Below are positions 1 to 12,847 of a DNA stretch of 58,147 nt, piece by piece. The position numbers and the translations under genes are program-made. Location: the NCBI GenBank assembly GCA_002633005.1, contig NMRA01000114.1, positions 529,871-588,017 on the forward strand. The letters are read 5' to 3'. Position 1 is the first letter of the stretch. Every line of letters starts with the position of its first letter. The stretch comes from Phoronis australis (taxonomy: Eukaryota > Phoronida > Phoronidae). The notes under the pieces are model-generated. The model did not search any database, was not told where the DNA came from, and saw only the letters and a program-made list of their open reading frames with translations.

Positions 1-3000
1 CACCTGGTTCTTTGTCTTCAGCGACTCCATCTCCTGGATGAACTTCTCCGTAAGCTCCTTAATCTTCTCGTTGTAGTTCATGTCCTTCAGTCGCAGCTGA
101 TACTCATTCTCCATCTTCAACTCGTCCACTCGCGTCTTCAGCTCAGTCATCATAGAGTTCTGTCAACATAGAGATAATTAAGAAATTGCACAGCTGTCAT
201 ACTGCCATGTTAAATAGAAAGAAAATGAAAACTATGATGACATAGGATGTAATCCACTGTCATGCAATCCCTCCCACCATTTTCAATGTCTTCCAAAGTC
301 TGTCCTACCAAATGTCCATATGCAAGAAAATTTTGAGCATTGCTACAGTAGGCCTACTACTCAACAACAAGAATTGGGAAAATGAAAACTTAAAAAGAAT
401 AAACAAAATTTCAAACAAGTATAACACTTGTTAAGAGAAACACAACACCTAAGAGCAGATGAAACATTTCAGCAAAATTAACAACTTTTCGTTCGTCAGC
501 AAAATTAAAAACAATTATGGAGATTTTAAATTTCTGTCAAGGCCATTAATATAAACGTGATCACAATTTGCACTGACCTTTTCCTCAAGGTCACTTTTAG
601 TGATGAGGATCTCTTCAGCCCATCCCACTTCCTTGTCCCTCTTAAGGCCACGCCCCTCCTTATCCTGGATTTTCCACATCATGATGGAGGCATCCTCAGA
701 CACAGTCACGAGATATTGGTCGTCAAATGTGATTTTCATCTAGATGGAGAAATGTAACGAGTTAGAAGACACATAGTAACACCACACGAAAACAAAGTGT
801 TATAAAATCTGCTGAGACGAATCGAACACATCACGAAGCATGGTGTTTTCAGAGATATGGAATTGCATGAATAATGTTGAAATATGTTTACAAATAATCT
901 TTGAGAAAGTTTAAACACGTGATGACATTACTGTTTTAATGTTGTACATTTTATAGTCATTTTAAAAAGGAAACAAGAATGAAACCATCACTGCTAATTC
1001 ACACAACTCCAAGATGCCACAGACTTCACGATCATTGGATTACTCAACTCAAGTATTTCAATAACCGACTAGACACAAGACTAGACACCAGCTGGCCAAC
1101 TTCAAACTCTATAAATCATTGGCCACACTTCATACCTTAGCAATGCCACTGCTGTGACCCTGGTACTCAACCCATTCACCAGGCGATGTAAGGGGAAACT
1201 TCATTGACCTCAGCGTTCCGACTCCAGTACCAGCGAACAGCATGCGACCCGAGTGGGACATGGCGACAGAGGTCAAGGTGGCGTCTGTAGCATCAACGTC
1301 ACGCAAGATCTGGAGAATAGAAGAGATATGTAAATACAAGACTGACTAGATCCATGAATGTATTACACAAGAACCAAAAGGCACAAATCTAACAGACCCT
1401 AGAAGCAACTTTTGTTAAAAGCAACAAAATTTCAAAATTATTGTAAATAAGATCAGCGACTTGTCACAACTCTAAGGAGAATTAATGAATGCAACAATTC
1501 AAACTGTTATTCAGATTGAATCATGAAGAATCTCAAAAGAAACTGATTTAAAAAAAATGTCCTGCAAATACCACATCACATATCAAAACGACACGTACAT
1601 GACACTTTTGAATACTGGAAACATGTTGTTTATGGAAGATGCCAGATTCAACCAAACAGACCTACCTGTGAGTCAGAGATTTCCTTCAGGGTGCGATCAG
1701 AGCCGACGGCAAAGGTTGTCTTGCCGTCAGGAGTGATGGCAACGCCGGAGTAGCTACAAGCCTTGAGCACACTTTCACCCACTCGTTTCCCAGTGACTGT
1801 GTCCCATTCATACACTGCACCGTCCATGCCACACGAGACCAGTTTGGAGTCGTCGGCGCTCCAGACAATTGAGCGGACCTTGCCGTTGTGCCCCTTGAAG
1901 TTTTGAATGTTCTCAAACGTTCCCGTCGAGTAGATCTGTATCACAGTGCCATGGACTGCAGCAAACAGGTGTCCACCATTGCTGAATGCACACTGGAATT
2001 ATAAAATATATGTTGTCATGGCAAAGTCTAACCTAAGGCTTCTACCTATGAATACCAGCTATAGATGGAATTGTAAAACATTATCTGCCTTTCCACCTGT
2101 ATTATTCATTCATGTTTGACCATAGGTCACTCCACCAATGCTTTCTATATATGTCCTTCGCAACGTACAGTCTGTTGGTTTAAAAATTTCATTCAGTACC
2201 CGAGCGTTTTCAACAAGCTACAAGCCAACGTCAATTTATGTGAATATTAAACACCAGACACCCTGAATCACCAGCTAATATAGAAAGCTGTTTTTTCAGA
2301 ATCCTAAAACCCCAATGCAATAACACTATCAACACTTCTATAGCCTAGCCTCACCTCCCTACATCCTCTGATGGTGAACTCCTTGAAGGTTCTAATATCG
2401 TCAATCAATAGGTTCATCAGTCGCAGCTTGTCACTGAATCCCACCAGTATGTACAGACCACTAGGGTGCAGTGCGATACTATAGGCCTCCTCAGCAAACT
2501 CTTTGTACAATTCTAGGTTGCTGAAAAATGACAGACATGCGCACTGCAATGATGGAGTTTAAAATGAGATAAGAAAACAAGTATAGGAGCAAAAAGATAT
2601 TTCATCCAGCAGTTTTGCAGATTGCTTGACACAAAACTTCTTACTTCCCCACGCATTTTTTTGAGCTGATTACAGTGATGTAGCTTTCTGAGCAAGCACG
2701 ATTTACAAATAAAGGACATCACAGCTGGTTCACACTGGGATGAGTACCATACAGCAATTAAAGACATTTGCGGCAATCTTCGATTAAAAAAAGGAGACAG
2801 AATATTCTCCCACAATTCAACACTCCAATCTCGCCGAACAATCGATTCTGAATCAGTGGCGGCCATTTTGCAAGTCTATATGCTACCAAGGCACTGAGTT
2901 CATGCATGAAATGCTTGGCTTTTACTAGCATGATTTTCCATGGTCTTGTGTGACACAAGAACCTCATGCTACCAAACACATCACAGGTGAACTACTGACG

Positions 3001-6000
3001 AATGGCATCAATCTTTTCATTATCAGACTCACCAGTTTTCAAAGTTCCAGATGCGCACCGACCTGTCCATGGAACAGGTGGCAATAAGTGGCTTCCTAAT
3101 GCAGACGTCGAGACCGGTCACCTGACCATGATGGAAGGCCTGCGACAGGAACTCAAACTTGGCCATGTCACCTTGCTGCAAGAAAACGGACAATACCACA
3201 TGATGGGATATTGGGACAATGATAGTTATGTAACAGTAACAGGCTGTAGTCACTGAACACATGAATTTGATCAGAATTACTTGACAGAAAGTGTACGCAA
3301 AGTAAACTAGGTATCTTAATCTAAGCAACGCATGACTGCATGCAAAGTAAGGTGTTTGCATGCAATAAGACAAAAAAGGGTTAAGGAGGAACTTTTTATG
3401 CAAAGATAATAAATGTCTTTAGCATTTGATCATCACAATTAATTTAGTTCAAGTATTTAAAGCAACTCTTAGAAACCATGCTTGCATTTCCCAGGTATCA
3501 GGAGACTGTTTAGTCAAAGGTTGCAAATCCACTCTGAGATGGGCAAAACTTCAATTTTCATTTTGCAAGCAGTTCATAAACATGAAGGTGGTAGTTCAAT
3601 CTCAATATGAAAAATTACTAACTTAACATCATTCAGCATTGGGTTCACGTACTTATTACCGTCTTTGTTATGAACCGATGGACAACATTTGATGCAATTT
3701 GTCCTAGATATGCCTGAGAAGTACAAGCTTGATGGCACCACAGTGTCAAAAACAATTAAATGCAAAAATTTACAACAATTCACTGATCAGACAATCAATG
3801 TCATCATGGTGTTGGCGATATCACATAATCAAACCTATTCAGTGGAAAAATCTTGACATTTCACTCAACTACATCCACAAAATGATTAACCGCGACTCTA
3901 CACCTTACCTTGCCAAGGTCAGCACTAGATAGTGTGATACAGTACAACTGGCTCTGGTCAGTGGCTGCAATTAGCGTCTCTTCAGATGGACTAACAGACA
4001 TACTGGTGATCAGCTGCTGGTTGACTCTGTTAGGGTCAGTGCTGTTATGGTCAGCAGGAATCTGTAGTCACCAGAGAGAAGATTTCACTTGAGGATAATG
4101 GTCAATTACACACTTACATACTAGTTGGCTATTGAACAATTGGTTCAGGGATTGAATTTAGCATGAGCGTATGAAACAAAATGCCTGTGACTTCGCCAAT
4201 TTTGGGTGAGGACTTCACAGCAAGAAGCACGGAAATGCTTGCAGTTTTTTGTTTTAACTGTATCTTAAAACAGTGAAAAGCTTTTGATTTATTGATTTTG
4301 CATTTGCATTGTGTTTCAAAGGTCAGAAAAAAATGTTTGTCAGATAAAAACCATTTACAACAAGATGTCAAAAATTTCAAAAAATATAAAAAGTGGTCTG
4401 TGAAAATTAATTCAATAGTGTTTGACAACATAGACAGAAAGGAGATTCCTATTTAGTTTGCCATTCAGAAGAAAAACCTCAATATTTAATGCTTTTTGTT
4501 GACTTTATTGGACAAGAAAAAAACTCACTGATATATTTTCATATGACAAAAACATCATCTGCTTCGCTTTCAAAGCAATGTAAGGCAACTTTAACTAATG
4601 TGTTTATCTCTTTATAGAAAGCAGTAAGAGAGTGAACCTTTATTTCTTTGGCCTTTTTGAAGAACTCTTTGTCATCTGTTTTCTCATACATTAACACGGT
4701 GCCTGGTCCACAGGCGCACGCGAACCCCTTGGAGTAGGCCACAAGCGACGTGATCTGCGGGGGACCGGACGATGCAGCGTCATTGCTATCTCTGTAACAT
4801 GAACACAGAAGCACAGGATTAGCATACATTCACACAACACATGGATTTGTGTATAATAGAAAAACTATAGGACATCTGGCATGACTTGTAATAACTAAGA
4901 ACATGAGTTCCATAAGTGAAGATATTACTGAGACCACAGGCATAGCACGGAGGGACATAGGTGAAATTGTTGGCCATCGTGGGAAGTGTCAATATGGGGG
5001 CATTTTGTAATGAACATAGTTGTGGTAAATGCAAAATTGAAATGAGTTTGTACCAGAGAGTGAAACATCCCCCACCCCTCTGTGGCTACACCAGTGACCA
5101 AGACCAGTAAATTGTGCACTAAATATTGTATTAATTACTTACACATTGACTGTTGGAACACTCGCAGCTGACTTACTCGTCCTAGAAATTAGTCAGAGCA
5201 GGAAAGAATGAATAGTTAGAGAATGCAGCTGAGATTCAAAACAAACACACAACAGAATAATAGCAAAAAATGCACGACAGACAGGGAAATATGAAACAGA
5301 ACAGAACATAAAAAAGATTGAAAAGAAAAAGTTTCTCACAGTCACACAAACAAAAATATTAAATTTTGAGGGAGGAACATCTTTGGCATGAATGCTAAAA
5401 GGCAAAACACCATGCAATACTGTTGATAAGACGAAAACTTACTTGTCTTTTAGCTCAGTGGTCAAGTTGAACTCGTGTTTGAATTCTCCTGATTCAAACA
5501 GAAGCAGTTTGCCATTGTCAGTCCCGACGATGACTCGCTCGTCTGACACCCACGCTTGGCACAGGAAGTTCTGCAGATCCATCTTCTGGAAGGCAAACTG
5601 TTTCAGGTTGCCCTCACTGTAGCGGAACAGCTTGAACACCTGGTTACCCACGACGCACAGCTGGGTGTTGTCTTGTGGGTTGAACGTGACCTGCAAAAGA
5701 GGGTTGACAAGTCAACATTTCACACACTCTTATATGACTCCATTTTCCATAACATTGTCAAAATAAAATCAAATGCTTTTCAGGGGTGGGGGAAACAACT
5801 TCAAAAATAAAGACTTTCAATACCTTTACAACATTGTGTTCTCAAGTTACTTCTTTCTTTTATATGAAGAGCATTCCCACAGTTGAGTAGTGTCAACATC
5901 TAACGATTGTCTAAATTTGACCTCAGAATGTATTACACAAGCTGAAGCATAAATGTCACAAGTGCAGGTATGCTGTTTTTAAGTATAAATACTTTACCTG

Positions 6001-6465
6001 GTACACAGGGTTGTTATTTTGAGTGCTGGTCTTCGTTGAGGCCATAATCTTGGACTTTTCCCACGTCCAATACACCAGCGTCCAGTCTGGGGCGCCACCT
6101 TGTGCCACAAGATACTTCGAGTCGGGCGAGAATGCCATGCTGACGAATTCAGGTGACTGAACATCGCTAGAACTCAGCACTTTTCTGCGTCTCAGTGAGT
6201 GCAGATCGTAAATAGTAATAGTTGCTTTCTCGTTCCTTTCAGCAATGGCTACATAACGCCTGTTAGGGCTGACCGCCATTGACGACATTCCCGTGCTTTT
6301 ATCCGAGCCCGGGATGAACTTCTGTTGTTTCTGGTCAATGTTGAATAGGATGCAGTTAGCACCCGATGGATACACAATAGTTTGTTCATCTTGATAGGCG
6401 ATGTTGCTTGCAACCCCCGACTTTAAGCCAAATATGTGGCGTGGTTGGGCAATGGCAATCGACAT
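1..6465 (-). CDS. CFAP57: CFAP57 (WDR65), cilia- and flagella-associated WD-repeat protein, 5' part
   Basis: Eleven coding exons on the minus strand: 6465-5998, 5690-5443, 5181-5143, 4791-4638, 4061-3909, 3175-3033, 2520-2355, 1992-1666, 1309-1136, 739-578 and 159-1. All phases join cleanly to give the first 731 residues; the gene continues beyond the left edge. Family members have about 1,250 residues: an N-terminal tandem WD40 array, then a long coiled coil. Here residues about 1-660 are WD-repeat sequence ([32 protein letters not shown]) and the last exon begins the charged coiled coil ([17 protein letters not shown]). CFAP57 is known as an axonemal protein of the inner dynein arm and regulatory-complex region. 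The start [15 protein letters not shown] is the first ATG and matches the family N terminus. Oddities: a 39-nt microexon (5143-5181) in the variable linker between the two WD blocks, and a non-consensus donor (GTTCAC) after 4638. The minus-strand reading is continuous and intact. Confidence 0.96.
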
Positions 6466-7784
6466 GTTGACGTCTGTTTATGTCAACCCTGAAATAACAT
6501 AACCCTGAACATTAAGCGGATGAATACCTCAATCTCTCTTACAGAGTAAAAACATGCCAGAATGTTGCTCCAGAAAAATTAGGTTAACAGTACTGCACTT
6601 AAACTAAAACTTTATTAGTCTGAAATTGTATAGGTCTGGCCTCAGTCATCTTTTTATACACTCCCATCCTGGGTCAGGATGTCAAGCACATTGAAAGCAA
6701 TATATAAAATTTCTCTGACTGTTAATATCAATTGCAACTGTTGGAAGGTGATTTGCTATGAATTATGAGTGATGTCTAGCTGCAGGGTTGGAAGAATCTG
6801 ATGATGTTGCAAATTTCAAAGCTATTATCCTCTAACTACACATGAGTTGAAACTGTTATGAATTGAAATACTGTCAACTTCAATAAATTAACTCAAAAGG
6901 TTACAGCTTACAAGCATAGCTTAGGTCAAATGTAAGTTAGAAGTAAGAAGCAGTTCTTGAATTTTGCACTGGAATGTGACAAGAAACTGTCTTCCATAGC
7001 GTAGTATTAGGAAAAGCAAGACCGCCTCTGGCAGAGGTAGGTAGGTCAGCATTAACTATTGCCTACATTTTTGTTGTGGGCTTCCAAAGTGGCTCTCACA
7101 GTCCAGTTTGCAACCAGATACCAAGAGACACAACACGCAGGCAACTAATTATTCAATGACTCTTCTCGAGATTACTTTTTTCGTCTTCTTACTCACCGTA
7201 TATTACTATCACAGTCATTAGCACTGATCGCGGTCAGTCAATGTCGACGAATTATGACTACAGACTACAGTATTTGAACATGTTGTTGTCACCAACACTG
7301 TTCAATTGTCAGGTTTATCAACCAATAAAAAGCCTAAATTCAAGTTCGTTTGCCTAATAAATGCACACGCAATTTCATAAACTAGTTACTTACCCAATTA
7401 GAATTAAAAATTTACTATAATTCGGCAGTATTTCATTAGCGTTCAATAACTCTCATACAAGTGTTTGCTACCTCTGTTGCCAGGAGTAACCTACTGCGCA
7501 TGATTTTCTGCGCACATCGCTAAATGAAATATAAAACAACAACTGCTTTTAAAGCATTTTCTGCTCCAAATTAAAATTATTTGTTAATGTATTTCCTAAA
7601 GTTAGACATATGTCAGTTGGTTTAGTTCTTATTCGCGTAATTATCTGAATATTGGTGGCAAATTTTAATTTTTACTGTTTTGTGCGACAAAATGGAGGTC
7701 AAAACAAAGAAGCTCTCACGTTAAAACATTACAAACGTGTTCTTTATCAAATGTCGTGGAGTGAGATGTCCAATCTGGTATAAC
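6466..7784. promoter_or_regulatory. Shared 5' region of CFAP57 and ALKBH7 (probable bidirectional promoter)
   Basis: The two start codons face away from each other, 1.3 kb apart, with no open frame of note between them. The region must hold the 5' UTRs and promoters of both genes. I see no TATA box at a telling distance from either start. The head-to-head layout suggests a shared promoter, but this is inferred from layout alone. CFAP57 may also have an untranslated first exon here. Confidence 0.5.
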
Positions 7785-10700
7785 ATGGAATTCAGTGCTA
7801 TTAGAATACTTTCTATGGGCTTCTGCCGTCGATTTAGTGGATTTGGTTTCCATAATTCGTCGCTAACTCGGCAGTTTCAAGAAAGTTGTTTTTCGCGAAA
7901 AGTTCAGGAAGTGAAAAATGCGTCAGCCAAAACTAAAAGCCAAAGGCAAAGGACACTGATGCGGCCTCTGACGACTCCAGCCTGTTCCATGCCAGAAAAG
8001 TTACCGGAATATCTCGATGCTAGCGATGGCGTGACGGGGCAGACAATTGCTTCATCATGTCGAATTTACAATGAATTTATAACAGAAGAAGAAGAGCAGA
8101 GTATTTTAGACGAAATTGAACCGTACATGAAAAGACTTCGCTATGAATATGATCATTGGGACAATGTAAGAGTAGTCAACAGACATTTAAAATGTGGAAT
8201 TAGTTTGACTTCTTATCAGGATATAGCATGTATAAAATAAGAAGGACATTCCATGACAGATCAATAGCTATAATAATAAATAATTGCCTTGTTGCACCCC
8301 AAACCGTTGCCTGTGCCAAACTGATTTTGCGCATTCAATTTGGCACGGGTTGGTGTGCCAAACTGATGCCTGCGCCAAAACTTAACTTACCTAAAGTTTC
8401 CAAGTTACTGTCAGTGGTTTATGGTTTTTTAACGTTTATCAGAACTGAAATTGACAATGAGCGCTCACGTATGTAGGTCATATGGATAAATCACATGGGC
8501 GATGTGTCCTGAGAAACTATTACTCACCTCCCTCATTGTCATCAATTTCAGTTCTGATAATCATTGAGAAACGCTATTAAACACTGACAGTAATTTGAAA
8601 ATAGTTTGGCTCACTAACCCGCGCCAAATTGAAGTGCGCCAAATCAGTTTTGCCCAGGCATCAGTTTGGGCTGCTACAGCCTCCTATTCAGGATGAGATT
8701 ACAAAGTCAGAGTTACAGCAACCTCGACTCTTGGGATGTTGTGGACATGAATTCCTTGTTTGATCCAGACTTAGAGATCCCCCTTCAATACTTACTAAAT
8801 CTGTGCATGTTAGGCTGGGGAGTTTGAGCCTTAATAAACCTGACCAAGGCCAGAAAGCCTGAGCTGCGATGCTATGAATATTTGCATTGAGCAGTATATG
8901 GTCTAGTGCTGCAGCACTCTCTGGTATTGAGTAATCCCTGGTATGTTTCTAAATTAGCGTATCCTTAAAGAAGAATACACAGCTACTATAACCTTGTTAG
9001 AGACACAGGCCATTCCGTGGTATAGTACGCGCCACAAGTAATCATATAAAAAAGCATTTGAAGTCATTCAAGAAACTCTGATTTTGTATTCCACTTGTGC
9101 TCAAATATCGTATAAAGTAATTCGGCGTGCTTGCGTGTAGCCGTCATGACGTGGAAATTCTGCTTGCTATTACTAGCCGCCATAACTGCGTGGCTATTTT
9201 GGTTCATTTTCTCTGATTATTTTTGGCATGTACTGTACCTCGTACTTTGTCAGTAAATATGTACAAGAATCGTCAGCACAAACCCATGGTATTTTGGTGA
9301 TCGCTGTTTGGTTTCATTGCATTAAGCAGGGCAATTACCGCATCAACAATGACTTCAATGGTAACCCCTTGAAGCGGGATAGATAATTGACCAGTTTATC
9401 AGTGTGTATGATTCTGGACTGCTGGGAACACTTAATAATAGACCAGATTTGTATCTACATTAAAAATTCTCTCTGTTGGGAGATAACTGTAAACTTTAAA
9501 CCAATCAGTCCTGATCACAATATTTAGGGCCTTGGAAAACCTGTTTTTCATTTTAGGCAATACAAGGATATCGGGAGACAGAAAGAAAAAACTGGACAGC
9601 AAAGAACAAGGCAATTTTTCAAAGAGTACGCGATGTGGCCTTCCCCAGTGGAATCCCTCAGTTGGCCTTCATACATGTTCTGGACGTAGCCAAAAATGGA
9701 CACGTAAAACCTCATGTGGATAGTGTTCGGGTATTCAGTACTCTCATTTTTGTGTGGTATTTTATTTTTCAATGTCAAAAGAACCTGTAAAGTTAATGAT
9801 GATGTAAATCTATGTTGCTGTGTTTATGATACTAGAAGCTTAATTGAAACAGCTATAAATCCATCTTCGTTCACAAAAACTTAACTTTTGATTTAGACTA
9901 CTATGGGACGTTTTGGTAATAAGGGTTTTGCGTGATTACCTGAATGTAAGCATTGCTTTGGGTAGGGCCTTGTTTCATTAGCGCCATCAAGTGTGCTTTT
10001 GACTGACTTGGGCATGTGCAAAAACACCAGAGGCCGATTTTTGTAGCTTGTGCTGTGAAGTGGTCGAATACGGTACATCATTTGACTTGCCACATCTTGG
10101 GGTCTTGCTTTTATTCTTGTAGACACCTTCAGTTTATGTCTTGTACATCTCCTTTCAGTTCTGTGGTAATACTATAGCTGGACTCTGTCTGCTCTCGCCC
10201 TCTGTGATGAGACTAGTACACGTAGATGACAAGAATTCATATGGCGACCTATTGTTGAATAGGAGGTGCTTGTACGTCATCAGGTAATATCTTTTTAAAG
10301 AAGCACAAAACTGAAGATACCATTGCTACCCTATGTAAAGCCAAAACGAAAGCAATTCAAAACACTTATTTTACTACATCAGACATTGAAATATTACCCA
10401 AAATAATAATTTTCAGTTCTCGTTGATAAAATAGATTCACTAGGATTTTCTTTTTCACTGCAGAAATTATTCCGTATATAAAAAAGAACAGATAAATATC
10501 ACTTACACTAAGAATTGTGGTGTAGCAAAAAAATTAACATACCACAAAAAATTCACACATCAGTGGAAATGTGACCATCGCAGAATAAAGAACTCATTTC
10601 AGAAATAAATATCACATGACAAGAAATGTGACCACTGAGAAGCACTTGACCAGGGAAATGATGATCTTATTTACTTGAAGCAAGATGGCTGAGCCAAATG

Positions 10701-11655
10701 CCGAATGTTTGAGTGGTGATCTGAGTTATATGGTGTCTACAACAGTCAATCACGTTGACGAATCACATTCTCCTAAACTGTCACCTACTCCTGACATGGT
10801 TAAATTTTTTATACATGATTTGGTCCTGGCGTAGTGTGGAATATTTCTGGTGAGTTATATGTAAGGGTATCAAGCATCCTGGTACATACTTTAGTGTGGT
10901 ATGAACTGACAACAATGGTTTTGGTTGTTTCATCAGTTGACTTCTGCTTTACTTATTTTTGTTTGCTTGGTACTGAAGAAAGTCTGTACACTATACATTT
11001 GCCAGTTTTAACGTCTGTTCTTGCCAGAGTATCATTCTGAACAGTTGGATCTTTATGCAATAACTGAATTTTGACTTCCGAAGAATTTCGCCAATTTAGA
11101 ACACATTATGGCGCACTAGTGAAACCTTAATTTTTTCCTTTTATATTACCAATGAGTTGGAACAAATAAAAGCTTTTATCATTTTTTAAATTTCTGTGAT
11201 GGTTATCAATTTTGGTAGTTATTTTTCGTCAGGTTTTATTGTATTTGTGCACAAAAGAAGACATGTCAACTGTTCAGTGTATGGTGAAGGGTGAACAAAA
11301 AATGAACTTACATTTTTTAAAATTAATCAAAAAATAATATTCATATACTTCTGGAAAGAACTTTTAGCACACTGTCTTGTATTGTTACACTGAGTTCAGG
11401 TCTACCAAAATTGAAAAAATAATTGATTTATGTAAGATTAATTGAAACTTTTGTAGGTTCATCCTGTACTAAATACGTGTGGTTTTATTTCTTTGATTTT
11501 CTTTCTTTTGTTTCAGTGGTGACTCAAGATATAAATATACTCATGAAATACTACCAGAGAAAACATCAAAGTTCAAAGGTCATGTAATTCCCAGAGACAG
11601 ACGTATTTCAATTATATGTAGAAACCAACCAGCTGAGGGTGACCCGACTGAATAA
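7785..11655 (+). CDS. ALKBH7: ALKBH7, mitochondrial Fe(II)/2-oxoglutarate dioxygenase of the AlkB family
   Basis: Four exons: 7785-8165, 9557-9730, 10159-10283 and 11517-11655, encoding 272 residues. ALKBH7 is a mitochondrial-matrix AlkB homologue linked to programmed necrosis, fatty-acid metabolism and mitochondrial tRNA/RNA demethylation. Sequence support: the family-specific RRRYEYDHWD-like block (here KRLRYEYDHWDN); the iron-binding HxD in KPHVDSVR (H180, D182); the distal histidine in YTHEIL (H236); and the 2-oxoglutarate arginines in PRDRRISIICR. The central block NTIAGLCLLSPSVMRLVH is also intact. The N terminus is rich in Arg and Ser and nearly free of acidic residues after residue 2, as expected of a mitochondrial presequence. 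The start is the ATG at 7785; the open frame extends upstream but with no earlier ATG. The protein is about 50 residues longer than human ALKBH7, mostly before the catalytic domain. The stop codon is followed by a 3' UTR carrying a dispersed repeat. Confidence 0.95.
8290..8678. mobile_element. Inverted-repeat MITE, family A copy 1 (in ALKBH7 intron 1)
   Basis: A 389-bp element in intron 1. Its two ends are imperfect inverted repeats of about 160 bp that begin TGTTGCACCCCAAAC and, read from the other end, TGTAGCAGCCCAAAC. Several subterminal copies of GCCAAACTGATGCCTG and TTTGGC-type motifs occur in each arm. The flanks GCCT (8286-8289 and 8679-8682) form a possible 4-bp target duplication. 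There is no coding capacity. A second copy lies at 52241-52591. Confidence 0.8.
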
Positions 11656-11789
11656 GTCACATAACTGAGTAGGCGTCGGCACATCTTAATATGCCATCTA
11701 CGCCAGAAGATTTTCTGCAAATTATACTTCATCTTGGCTTAAGTACCAAAATTACGTCGATATAAGTACCTTTCAAGCTTAGAGAGATA

Positions 11790-11985
11790 ACTGTGAAGGC
11801 TGTAGATGTCTTTAAATACTTCCAATTCGGACAAATACTCCAGCAGTCAAGATTTTATCTGATAACCCTTCATTCGCCAACAAAATTACTAGCTTACTTC
11901 TGTTGCTTTCAATATGCTCAAGGTCAAACTGAAACCTTCAGAGGGTCACGGAGAGATCACCTGTTTACCAGCTACACCTAGAAAA
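11790..11985 (+). repeat. Dispersed repeat family C in the ALKBH7 3' UTR
   Basis: The stretch around TACTTCCAATTCGGACAAAT through CCCTTCATTCGCC resembles 52905-53030 (about 70 percent by eye over 75 bp) and, in reverse complement, 57237-57360. The allelic copy is at 13465-13660. It has no coding meaning and probably represents an old element end captured in the UTR. Confidence 0.5.
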
Positions 11986-12288
11986 TGCACTACAGATGGG
12001 GAACTTTGTACGATATAACTGATATGCTGTTATGGAAGAATCTAAAACATGGTTCTCACTTTCAACATGAGTAATGTGTTTGTGGTTCTGGTATAATTTG
12101 AACAAGCTGAACATCAAGAGGATAAAGTTAGTCCATAAAAGCATACATGGTTCTGGTCTCTACCCCTACTCATTTTGAGACCTGCACTTACCAAAAACAA
12201 GAGGCCAGAATTAACCATGCTTTTTTGTTTGGCCTTATGTGGGACTTTGTGACAAGTCTGTGTAGTTTGTCTAATTTCTACTGAACTG

Positions 12289-12540
12289 GGGACCGTTCCA
12301 ACAAAACTGACTTAGCTAAGACAAATCTCAAATTTTAGTAAATTTTAAAATAAGACTTAAATTTCTCTCGATACTGTTTCAGGAAAGAGATCTTATGTTT
12401 GAATTAAGTATTCAATTGATAAAAGTTTTGTCTTAATTTTAACTATCTTACTGGATCTGGAAGTTTCAAAGTATGGAAGTTAAGACAAATCTTAGATTAA
12501 GTCAAAAATGAACTTAAGTCAGCTTCTTGGAATGGGTCCC
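12289..12540. mobile_element. Inverted-repeat MITE, family B, polymorphic insertion
   Basis: A 252-bp element with terminal inverted repeats that start GGGACC and continue with TTCCAA and TGACTTA on both ends. Flanking TG (12287-12288 and 12541-12542) is a likely 2-bp target duplication, although a 3-bp TGG reading is possible. The allelic copy at about 13950 reads straight across the site (ACTGAACTGG then ATTGTAAATG) without the element. Related copies are at about 40080-40315 and, more distantly, 43308-43552. Confidence 0.82.
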
Positions 12541-12655
12541 TGGACTATAAATGTTTACTTGGTAAACTTGAATGTTTTCTGAATGTACAAAAGCTGTAGA
12601 ATTAGATTTTCAACTTTAGTCTGCCATTAATTGAATCACATGACCATGTCTTTTG

Positions 12656-12661
12656 AATAAA
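12656..12661 (+). terminator. Candidate ALKBH7 poly(A) signal AATAAA
   Basis: A canonical AATAAA about 1 kb after the stop codon. It lies in the stretch that is missing from the second allelic copy, whose next AATAAA is near 14218. Usage cannot be told from sequence alone. Confidence 0.3.
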
Positions 12662-12846
12662 GTTCAGCTAAAAAGACACATTCATAGAAAAACAACACAA
12701 CTATCCATTACCTGGAAATTTTTTTTTGTTTTTACATAAATGTTCAGGATAAAATCTCAGAAACACTTTTACAGTTGTCTAAGTTATTTTGTTTTCATTT
12801 TTAGGCACATGACTTATAAATTGGGGTTACAGATCCCCCCCCCCCC

Positions 12847-12847
12847 N
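12847..12847. other. Single-base assembly joint (n)
   Basis: A lone n after a C homopolymer marks the junction between the two copies of allelic duplicate 1. It should be treated as a scaffold joint rather than a base call. Confidence 0.9.

Larger units (their letters stand above)
11160..12846. repeat. Allelic duplicate 1, left copy (ALKBH7 exon 4 and 3' region)
   Basis: This segment is repeated at 12848-14163 with a few percent divergence, and a single n (12847) joins the copies after a run of C. It includes ALKBH7 exon 4. The likely explanation is two haplotypes placed end to end by the assembler. This copy has a 252-bp element (12289-12540) and an 80- to 90-bp stretch near 12645-12725 that the other copy lacks. 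Confidence 0.85.

Noticed and set aside
8228-8476. Continuation of ALKBH7 into an 82-residue frame
   Set aside because: This frame is made by the family A MITE in intron 1; the donor at 8166 and the clean phase-0 join to 9557 explain the gene.
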